DNA of 7,598 nt. It comes from Actinomycetota bacterium. GTDB taxonomy: Bacteria; Actinomycetota; Rubrobacteria; Rubrobacterales; Rubrobacteraceae. Shown here in pieces: positions 1-5,464 of the stretch (positions are counted from its first letter, which is position 1; every line of letters begins with the position of its first letter). Location of the stretch: assembly GCA_020200675.1 (NCBI GenBank), contig JAIVIG010000313.1:1-7598 (forward strand), in the 5' to 3' direction. The position numbers and the translations under genes are program-made. A model generated the notes under the pieces. The model searched no databases. It was given only the letters and a program-made list of their open reading frames with translations, and was not told the origin of the DNA.

Positions 1-3
1 CGC

Positions 4-333
4 CTACGAATAATGGCTGGAGCTCGCGTGCCTGGTCTCCTCGAGCTCGATCTCTACGCCGCCGATCAGGCGCGCTATCCCGTTGTAGAGCAAAGCCCCG
101 ATCAGGCCGAAAACGAAACCAAGAATCCCGTAGAAGATGGGCAGGAAGATCACGGACCCGACGCCGAACAACAGCCCGGCGAAGGCATCGGAAGACTGGG
201 AGTTCGCCACGCCCACGGCCGCGCCCAACAACGAGACGATGGCGAAGAGCGCCCCGACTATGAGCCCCAGCAAAGCGTACAGGACGCCCAGTACCTTACC
301 GAGCGAGAGCACCCCGACCCTTCTTATAACCAC
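4..333 (-). CDS. DUF3566-like small membrane protein
   Basis: A 109-residue protein with a short basic N-terminus (MVIRRVGVLSLGK), a first hydrophobic segment (about 14-43), a polar loop (ANSQSSDA, 43-50), a second hydrophobic stretch (about 51-84), and a closing NGIARLIGGVEIELEE (84-99) with a short polar tail. The RRVGVLSLGKVLGVLYALLG opening, the Gly-rich second helix (GILGFVFGLIGALLYN) and the GGVEIELEE ending match my memory of small DUF3566-type membrane proteins of unknown function. The start is GTG 333, with GGGGAGGT about 6 bases upstream. The stop is TAG at 4-6. It lies 70 bases after the kinase gene in the same direction and may be cotranscribed. Family assignment is moderate; membrane location is secure. 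Confidence 0.8.
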   Translation of the reverse strand: MVIRRVGVLSLGKVLGVLYALLGLIVGALFAIVSLLGAAVGVANSQSSDAFAGLLFGVGSVIFLPIFYGILGFVFGLIGALLYNGIARLIGGVEIELEETRHASSSHYS

Positions 334-403
334 GAGAGACCTCCCCGACTATTTTGGTTCCCATACTACACACAGCCGGAATCCGCCGCGCGCTCGCGGA
401 TCT

Positions 404-2089
404 CTACAGCCGCCGAGACCGGAAGATGACGGTAAGGAGGATCACGGCCATCACGAGCGCGAGGGTGAAGCCGAGAAAGGCGACCAGGGGGACGCCGAGG
501 ATCGGCACCTGGGGGCCTCCGGTGGCGAAGGCACCGATGAGCGAGGAGCCTATTAGCAGGCCGCCGGTGACGACGGCGAAGACGAGCCGGTTGGCGAGTA
601 CGTCCACCTCCCCCATCAATTCGTCGAGGCCGCGGTTGTTGAGCTTCACCTCGAGCTCCCCGTCCTCGAGCGCGGCGAGGAGCTGCCGGACCTGCTCGGG
701 GAATTCTTCCAGGTAGCGGGCGTACTCCAGGGCGCGCTCCTGGGACCGTTCGAGGAGGAAATCCGGCTCGTAGCGTTCGCGCAGCAGGCGGCTCGCGTAG
801 GGTTGGGCTATCTCGTAGACGTTGATTGTCGGGTCGATGGAGCGAGCGAGCGCCTCGGCGGTCACGAGGGCCTTGGTCAAGAGCGGGAAGACCGGCGGCA
901 TCGAGAGCCTGTAGCGCCTGACGAGCGAGATCAGCTCGGAGAGCGCCTGCCCGAGCGTGACCTCCCCCACCGAGAGCCCCGAGTACTTGTACAGAAACTC
1001 CCGAAGCTCCTGCACCAGCGGCCCCCTGACCTCCGGCGCGTACCGGACGCCCAACCCCTCCAACCCGCGTAGCACCGCCTCCGCGTCGCGCTGTATCACG
1101 GCTATAAACAACCGGCTCAAAGCCTCGATGTCGCCCCGGCTCATGAAGCCGACCATGCCGAAGTCCAGCAAGGCGAGCCCTCCTTGCGGGGTGAGGATGA
1201 GGTTGCCCGGATGCGGGTCGCCGTGGAAGAAGCCGTCTTCGAAGGCCATCTTGAAGATAGCCTCGGCGCCCATCGTGGCCACCTTGCGGCGTTCCGCCGG
1301 GGGCAGGAGCAGCGGCTGGAGGTTGTAAAAGCGGGTCCCCTCGATAAACTCCATCGTCAGGACCCTCCTCGTGGAGAGTTCCGTGTAGACCCTCGGTATC
1401 TTTACCGGTGTTCCGGCGAAGTTGATGGCGAAGCGCCGCGCGTTCTGGGCCTCCGCCTCGTAGTCGAGCTCGCGCCTTATGACGCCCTCGAACTCCGCCA
1501 CGAGTTCCTTTACGTCTACAAAGATCCTGTCCCCGAACCTCGCGTCCAGGATCGCCGCGAGGTCCCTCATTAACGCCAGGTCCGCCTCGACCCTCCGCTG
1601 CGCGTCCGGACGCTGCACCTTTACCGCGACCCGTTCCCCGCCGTGCAGCCGGGCCTCGTAGACCTGCCCGATGCTCGCCGACCCGAGGAGGACGGGATCC
1701 AGGGCGGCGAACACCTTTCCGACCGGCGCCCCGAGCTCCCTCTCTATGACCGCCTGCGCCGCTTCGAGGGGGATGGGCGCCGCCGTGTCCTGCAGCTTCT
1801 GGAGCTCGACGAGGATGCCCTCGGGGATCACGTCCGAGCGGGTGGAGAGGAGCTGGCCGAACTTGACGAACGTCGGCCCCAGGTCTTCGAGCGTCCGCCT
1901 GAGCCTGACGCCGAAGTTCGGGGCGAGGAGCTCCTCGATCCCGCGCTTCTCCCGCCTGCCGCGGCGGACGTCGAAGACGAACCCGAACCCGTGACGGATG
2001 AGCACCCGCCCGATCTGAGAGAACCGCACGAGGTTCTCCCGCCGGCTACCGGAATAGACCCTGACGCCATTCCCCGTGGCCTCGATCAC
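404..2089 (-). CDS. AarF/ABC1/UbiB-family atypical kinase with C-terminal membrane helices
   Basis: A 561-residue member of the UbiB/ADCK atypical kinase family, membrane-bound ATPase/kinase-like proteins that support isoprenoid quinone or lipid metabolism. Family marks in order: KFGQ motif in FVKFGQLLSTRSDVIP (74-89), alanine-rich nucleotide loop GSASIGQVYEA (136-146), AVKVQRP with the VAIK-type lysine 157 (155-161), ExD-type ELDYEAEA (207-214), catalytic HGDPHPGN (289-296) and metal-binding LLDFG (307-311). All key residues are present, so it should be catalytically competent. Two hydrophobic segments (about 502-522 and 528-556) anchor the C-terminus in the membrane. The start is GTG 2089, with GGGAAGG 9 bases upstream. 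High-GC actinobacteria generally use menaquinone, so 'ubiquinone biosynthesis' should not be taken literally. It follows the phasin-like gene by 42 bases. The stop is TAG. Confidence 0.95.
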   Translation of the reverse strand: MIEATGNGVRVYSGSRRENLVRFSQIGRVLIRHGFGFVFDVRRGRREKRGIEELLAPNFGVRLRRTLEDLGPTFVKFGQLLSTRSDVIPEGILVELQKLQDTAAPIPLEAAQAVIERELGAPVGKVFAALDPVLLGSASIGQVYEARLHGGERVAVKVQRPDAQRRVEADLALMRDLAAILDARFGDRIFVDVKELVAEFEGVIRRELDYEAEAQNARRFAINFAGTPVKIPRVYTELSTRRVLTMEFIEGTRFYNLQPLLLPPAERRKVATMGAEAIFKMAFEDGFFHGDPHPGNLILTPQGGLALLDFGMVGFMSRGDIEALSRLFIAVIQRDAEAVLRGLEGLGVRYAPEVRGPLVQELREFLYKYSGLSVGEVTLGQALSELISLVRRYRLSMPPVFPLLTKALVTAEALARSIDPTINVYEIAQPYASRLLRERYEPDFLLERSQERALEYARYLEEFPEQVRQLLAALEDGELEVKLNNRGLDELMGEVDVLANRLVFAVVTGGLLIGSSLIGAFATGGPQVPILGVPLVAFLGFTLALVMAVILLTVIFRSRRL

Positions 2090-2131
2090 CGGCCCGGGCC
2101 TTCCCGGTATCCTGCGAAGTTGCTTATCGGG

Positions 2132-2575
2132 CTATCTGCCCAGCGGAGCGTCGGGCTCGTCACTCGGGGGTTCGGGCGCCACGTCCACATCACCGACCGG
2201 GGGCGGTGAGGGCTCATCCATCGGGGGCGTCAACGGCTCCGTCGGGGCTTCGGGGTCAGTCGCCGTGGGCCGGTCCTCGAGCAGGCGGACCCGGTACTCG
2301 AGCTGTTCGATCCTGAACAGGAGGTCCTCGTAGGCCTCGCGGTTCGGTACGCCGGCCCCGCGCAGGCCCTGCTGCACGGAGGCGTCTAAGAGGCCGCGGG
2401 CGCCGGTCGAGCGTTCGCGCGCCCGGGTAACGACGTCCTCCACGACCGCGCGGCCCTCCTCGCGCTCCATCCGGCCCTGCTCTATCAGCCGGTTGACGGC
2501 CTCTTGTACCCGCTCCCGGGTAACGGCCGCGGCGCCTATCTGCAAGAGAATCAAACGTTCCAGCGTGTCCAGCAT
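2132..2575 (-). CDS. Phasin-like coiled-coil protein (polyhydroxyalkanoate granule-associated/PhaF-like family)
   Basis: A 147-residue soluble protein. Residues 2-60 (LDTLERLILLQIGAAAVTRE, then VNRLIEQGRMEREEGRAVVE onward) follow the pattern of the COG3937-type phasin family: a short hydrophobic stretch, a Thr-Arg/Lys-Glu turn, then 'LIEQGR..REEGR.VVEDVV'. Residues 77-101 (PNREAYEDLLFRIEQLEYRV...) form a short coiled coil typical of these proteins. Residues 102-147 are a Pro/Asp/Glu-rich, probably disordered tail. Classical members coat or regulate PHA granules, but many bacteria without PHA carry homologues, so the function here is open. I chose ATG 2575 because a perfect AGGAGG lies 5 bases upstream and the similarity starts at that Met. 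The frame is open for 82 more codons upstream, but that part overlaps the previous gene and is unlike any phasin. It ends 42 bases before the kinase gene, so the two are probably cotranscribed. Confidence 0.85.
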   Translation of the reverse strand: MLDTLERLILLQIGAAAVTRERVQEAVNRLIEQGRMEREEGRAVVEDVVTRARERSTGARGLLDASVQQGLRGAGVPNREAYEDLLFRIEQLEYRVRLLEDRPTATDPEAPTEPLTPPMDEPSPPPVGDVDVAPEPPSDEPDAPLGR

Positions 2576-2580
2576 GAATA

Positions 2581-2594
2581 CCTCCTGGCAGGAG
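2581..2594 (-). promoter_or_regulatory. Strong Shine-Dalgarno of the phasin-like gene within a small palindrome
   Basis: AGGAGG (2581-2586 on the minus strand) sits 5 bases before ATG 2575 and fixes the start of the phasin-like gene. It overlaps a perfect 6-base inverted repeat, CTCCTG-C-CAGGAG (2582-2594), which could fold with a 4-base stem and 5-base loop that partly covers the site. The hairpin is small, so a regulatory role is only a possibility; the ribosome binding site itself is clear. Confidence 0.6.
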
Positions 2595-2637
2595 AGTCCG
2601 TCGTCCCCATGATAACCCGAAACAGCGGCGTGGGCTT

Positions 2638-2919
2638 CTACGGGAAATATCGCAAGACCGGCGCTATCACGTACGCGCCAAGCACGTAGAGTGTAAAGTA
2701 GACTCCGAAGATCCCCGCCACAATCCCGGCGCCGGAGAACAACAACCTGTGGTCGAAGCCGTACCCGGTAAGGTAGAGGGGGATCAGGAGAACGAGACTC
2801 GCAACCGCGACGGCAACCCAAACCCGGGACGTTCGCGTGAGGAACAGGGTGTTGTGCCGTTGTTCATCGCCCTCTCCGGACTCCGATCGGGAGAGAGGCG
2901 ACGCGCCGGTCCTGGTCAC
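2638..2919 (-). CDS. Small two-helix membrane protein of unknown function
   Basis: Encodes 93 residues that I do not recognise as a named family. Residues 1-31 are polar and charged (MTRTGASPLSRSESGEGDEQ then RHNTLFLTRTS) and look cytoplasmic. Two hydrophobic segments follow: about 33-53 (VWVAVAVASLVLLIPLYLTGY) and about 58-88, ending APVLRYFP. There is no signal-peptide cleavage site and no cysteine. The start is GTG 2919, the first in-frame start after the secF stop, only 8 bases away, with no clear Shine-Dalgarno; translation probably depends on ribosomes finishing secF. Position and topology make a membrane role beside SecDF possible, but nothing in the sequence proves it. The next gene is 62 bases further on. 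The hydrophobic layout, codon-third GC and tight spacing support a real gene. Confidence 0.75.
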   Translation of the reverse strand: MTRTGASPLSRSESGEGDEQRHNTLFLTRTSRVWVAVAVASLVLLIPLYLTGYGFDHRLLFSGAGIVAGIFGVYFTLYVLGAYVIAPVLRYFP

Positions 2920-2927
2920 GGCGGTTG

Positions 2928-3848
2928 CTACGATCTGGCGGACTGCGCGGTCCGGCCCTTGCCGGCGCCGATCCTACCGGCGCGCCAGGCCTTGTACAGG
3001 CACAGGACGGGCGCGGCTACGAAGATGGAGCTGTAGGTGCCGGCGGCGATGCCGACGAGGAGGGCGAAGGCGAAGTCGCTCAGGGTAGACTCGCCGAAGA
3101 TCAGGAGGGCGGCGACCGGGATCAGGGTACACACGCTCGTGTAGATCGAACGCATCACCACCTGCCGGATGGAGTTGTTCGCCAGCTCCTCGTACCGCTG
3201 GCGGTTGTAGCCGGCCTGGGGCGCGTTCTCCCTTATCCTGTCGAAGATGATGATCGTGTCGTAGAGCGAGTACCCGAGAACCGTCAGGATCGCGACCACG
3301 GTCACCAGGTTCACCTCGCGTCCCACCAGGGCGTAGATGCCGATGGTGATGAGGATGTCGTGGATGAGCGCGACCATCGCGGCCATCGCGAAGGAGAACT
3401 CGAAGCGGATGCTGATGAACAGGACGATGATCGCCAGGGCCGCCGCCACGGCCTGCAACGCTTGCGTCCGGATCTGGCCTCCGAACGTCGGGCTGATGCT
3501 CGTGACGCTGACCTCCGCCCCGAGCTCTTCTTCGAGGGCCTGCCGGACCTCCGCGTCCGTGTACCCCTCCTCCGCGAGGACCGGCGTCCGGACCTCGTAA
3601 CCGTCCTCGCCCACGCTTTGCACGATCGAGCTGTCCCCGAGATCCCCTGGCAGCGCTTCGCGCACCTCGGCCGTGGTCGGGGAGCCCTGAACCCCGCTCG
3701 CGGTGAACGCCGAGCCGCCCGTGAAGTCTATGCCGGGGTTGAACCCCCCGAGGGCGATGGCAACGACGCAGATCAGGAGAAACGCGCCCGAGACGGCGAA
3801 CCAGATCCGCCACCTGCCGACGAAGTCTACGTTCTTAAACGCCACCAC
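2928..3848 (-). CDS. secF: SecF, protein-export membrane protein
   Basis: SecF partners SecD in the membrane export motor. The 306-residue product shows helix 1 (about 14-34), the SecF signature GIDFTGG (39-45), a short external domain (about 46-128), then five helices (about 130-148, 152-175, 180-203, 236-253 and 260-287). The conserved fourth-helix motif GYSLYDTIIIFDRIREN (192-208) includes Asp197, and Arg233 in VMRSIYTS matches the conserved Arg of the proton path. Length is normal for the family. The start is GTG 3848, which overlaps the secD TAG by one base (TAGTG); GGAGG lies 10 bases upstream inside secD. A second GTG at 3845 would shorten the protein by one residue. The overlap indicates translation coupled to secD and roughly equal amounts of both subunits. 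The stop is TAG. Confidence 0.97.
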   Translation of the reverse strand: MVAFKNVDFVGRWRIWFAVSGAFLLICVVAIALGGFNPGIDFTGGSAFTASGVQGSPTTAEVREALPGDLGDSSIVQSVGEDGYEVRTPVLAEEGYTDAEVRQALEEELGAEVSVTSISPTFGGQIRTQALQAVAAALAIIVLFISIRFEFSFAMAAMVALIHDILITIGIYALVGREVNLVTVVAILTVLGYSLYDTIIIFDRIRENAPQAGYNRQRYEELANNSIRQVVMRSIYTSVCTLIPVAALLIFGESTLSDFAFALLVGIAAGTYSSIFVAAPVLCLYKAWRAGRIGAGKGRTAQSARS

Positions 3849-5350
3849 TAGCGGCGCGCCTCCGCCCCGGTCTTGCCGGCCCTCGCGGGCCGTCCCTCCT
3901 CCAGGCTCTTCTTGGAGATGCCCATCATGGGTGCCGAGAGGTGGAAGCCACGGCCGGAGATGACGCCCAGGAGCGCCCGCGTAACCGCGACGGCCGTAAA
4001 CATCGAGAGAATAACGCCCACGACCAGCAAGACCGCGAACCCACGCACCGAACCCGACGAGAGAGCGAAGAGGATGAAGGCCGTGATAAGCGTCGTGAGG
4101 TTCCCGTCCAGGATCGCTTTGAAGCCCTTCTGGTAGCCGATGCCCACGGCGGTACGGGGCGTCTTGCCGCGCCGAACCTCCTCTTTAATGCGCTCGAATA
4201 TGACCACGTTCGCGTCGGCGGCGACGCCGATGGAGAGCACGATGCCTGCGATCCCGGGCAGCGTCATGGTTATCGGGATGGCGACGATGAGTCCCCACAG
4301 CAGGAAGGCGTAGATTATCAGCGCCAGATCCGCTATGAGCCCGAGCACCCGGTAGACGATTACCAGGAACACGAGCACGAGCCCGAACCCGACGAGCGAC
4401 GCTAAGAGCCCGCTCCTCAAAGAGTCCGCACCCAACGTCGGGCCTATCGAGCTCACCGAAAGGACCTCCATGTTCACCGGAAGCGCCCCGGTCTGGAGGA
4501 CGACCTCGAGCTCCTTCGCTTCCTCCTGCGGGAGCCCGCCCGGGCTGCCCTGGTTCTCGATCACGACCTGCCCGCCGTAGATAGGCTCATCAACCACCGG
4601 TGCGCTGACCACGTCCTCGTCGAGGACCACGGCGAGCCTGCCGCCGCCCGGGGTCCCGTTGGCCAGAGCGTTGTCCACTATCTGCTGGGAGAGGTCGCCG
4701 AATCCCTCTCCACCCTCGCTGGTCAGTTCCATCTGGACCTGGCGCCTGCCAGCCTGGTCTTGGCTCTGGACGGCAGAGTCGAGTGCCTGGCCCGTAAGCT
4801 CAGGCTCGGCGGGGACGACGTACCCCTGTACAATGGTCCCGCTCCCGTCCGGCGCCGGCGACTCCTCGAAGAGGATCTTGGTCTGGCCCTCTTCGTACGC
4901 CGGGTCCCCTTCGAGCTCATCCTGCAGGCTCGCTTTGGTATCTTCGATCTCGTCCTCGGGGACAGGCTGGCCGCCCACGGTCGCGAGAACCTCGTAGAAG
5001 CCGAGTTGGGCGGTACGCCCGATGACCTCCACGGCCCGGTCGGCATCGGTGATGCCAGGGATGTTCACGACCACCTGGTCGTCTCCCTGAATCTGTATCT
5101 CCGGCTCCGTGACGCCCAACGAGTCGACCCGCTGGCGAATGACGCCCGCGGCCAAGTCCATCTCTTCGCGGGTGACCTCCTCGCCGTTGGTCTTGTACCC
5201 CTGGAGGTTCGCGCTCACCCCACCCTCGAGATCCAGGCCGAGCCGCGTCGCCTCGGCGACCGGCTGGCGCACGAAGATCAAGTAAGCAGCCACCCCGATC
5301 AGGACGACCACCAGACCCAGTATGATCAAGTTGTTTCGACGGTTAGTCAT
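3848..5350 (-). CDS. secD: SecD, protein-export membrane protein
   Basis: SecD is one half of the SecDF complex in the cytoplasmic membrane, which uses the proton gradient to help pull preproteins across after SecYEG-SecA translocation. The 500-residue product has an N-terminal membrane helix (about 7-27), then the SecD signature GLDLEGG (38-44) and a large external domain to about residue 308 containing VVNIPGI (94-100). Five further helices follow (about 313-336, 338-360, 363-386, 415-431 and 436-465). The fourth helix carries VAADANVVIFERIKEE (376-391), with the conserved Asp379 linked to proton transport in characterised SecDF. The protein is shorter than E. coli SecD (about 615 residues) because the external region is smaller, as in many Gram-positive-type SecDs. 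ATG 5350 is well placed just before the first helix; its Shine-Dalgarno is weak. The stop is TAG and shares one base with the secF start. Confidence 0.97.
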   Translation of the reverse strand: MTNRRNNLIILGLVVVLIGVAAYLIFVRQPVAEATRLGLDLEGGVSANLQGYKTNGEEVTREEMDLAAGVIRQRVDSLGVTEPEIQIQGDDQVVVNIPGITDADRAVEVIGRTAQLGFYEVLATVGGQPVPEDEIEDTKASLQDELEGDPAYEEGQTKILFEESPAPDGSGTIVQGYVVPAEPELTGQALDSAVQSQDQAGRRQVQMELTSEGGEGFGDLSQQIVDNALANGTPGGGRLAVVLDEDVVSAPVVDEPIYGGQVVIENQGSPGGLPQEEAKELEVVLQTGALPVNMEVLSVSSIGPTLGADSLRSGLLASLVGFGLVLVFLVIVYRVLGLIADLALIIYAFLLWGLIVAIPITMTLPGIAGIVLSIGVAADANVVIFERIKEEVRRGKTPRTAVGIGYQKGFKAILDGNLTTLITAFILFALSSGSVRGFAVLLVVGVILSMFTAVAVTRALLGVISGRGFHLSAPMMGISKKSLEEGRPARAGKTGAEARR

Positions 5351-5364
5351 GATCTCTTACCGGG

Positions 5365-5392
5365 ATAATAGCACTATTTGGAGGGCTGTTAG
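5365..5392 (-). promoter_or_regulatory. Possible sigma-70-like promoter for secDF
   Basis: On the minus strand a TATTAT hexamer (5365-5370) resembles a -10 box (TATAAT). It follows CTAACA (5387-5392), a 4-of-6 match to TTGACA, with a 16-base spacer. The AT-rich stretch is notable in otherwise GC-rich DNA. The -10 box ends 14 bases before the secD ATG, so the leader would be very short, and the -35 box falls inside the heptamer repeat. Plausible but weak, since short hexamer matches arise by chance. Confidence 0.3.
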
Positions 5393-5414
5393 CCGCCAGC
5401 AACCAGCTTTCAGC
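5387..5414 (-). repeat. GCTGANN-type heptamer tract, left arm (minus orientation)
   Basis: Read on the minus strand this is four consecutive 7-base units, GCTGAAA, GCTGGTT, GCTGGCG and GCTAACA, all beginning with GCT. It lies in the tgt-secD spacer and is the inverted counterpart of the tract at 5511-5538. Positions 5398-5415 pair with 5524-5541 at 15 of 18 positions, including a perfect 12-base core (CAGCTTTCAGCC at 5404-5415 against GGCTGAAAGCTG at 5524-5535). Confidence 0.7.
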
Positions 5415-5464
5415 CAAGTTACGGGAAGCGAAAGTCTACGGATGATGCGGTACGGCGAGGTTGT

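Larger units (their letters stand above)
5351..5464. other. tgt-secD intergenic spacer without yajC
   Basis: This is the longest gene-free stretch in the window (114 bases) and the place where yajC often sits between tgt and secD. Neither strand encodes a YajC-like protein (no single N-terminal helix followed by a conserved basic domain). It holds the left heptamer tract, the possible secD promoter, and otherwise unremarkable sequence. Confidence 0.8.

Noticed and set aside
386..399. GC hairpin CCGCG-CGCT-CGCGG after the kinase gene as a terminator
   Set aside because: The stem is only 5 bases with no T-run on either side, which is expected by chance in GC-rich DNA.
137..556. Plus-strand frame crossing the gap between the kinase and DUF3566-like genes
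   Set aside because: Its composition is that of a shadow frame and it overlaps two real minus-strand genes.
1643..2209. 188-codon plus-strand frame opposite the ABC1 kinase N-terminus
   Set aside because: A shadow frame with Pro/Asp/Glu/Arg bias; the kinase motifs on the minus strand account for this DNA.
2609..2614. TATCAT on the minus strand as a -10 box for the phasin-like gene
   Set aside because: A 5-of-6 hexamer match with no acceptable -35 at 16-18 bases; not enough to call a promoter.
2576..2821. Upstream extension of the phasin-like gene to a start at 2821
   Set aside because: The extra 82 codons overlap the two-helix membrane gene, do not resemble phasins, and the strong AGGAGG points to ATG 2575.
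2925..3851. 308-codon open frame on the plus strand spanning all of secF
   Set aside because: It mirrors secF antisense, is rich in Arg/Asp/Glu in the way GC-rich shadow frames are, and shows no recognisable domain. SecF is unmistakable on the other strand.
4760..5368. 202-codon plus-strand frame opposite secD
   Set aside because: Antisense to conserved SecD external-domain sequence, with no motif and no ribosome binding site noted.
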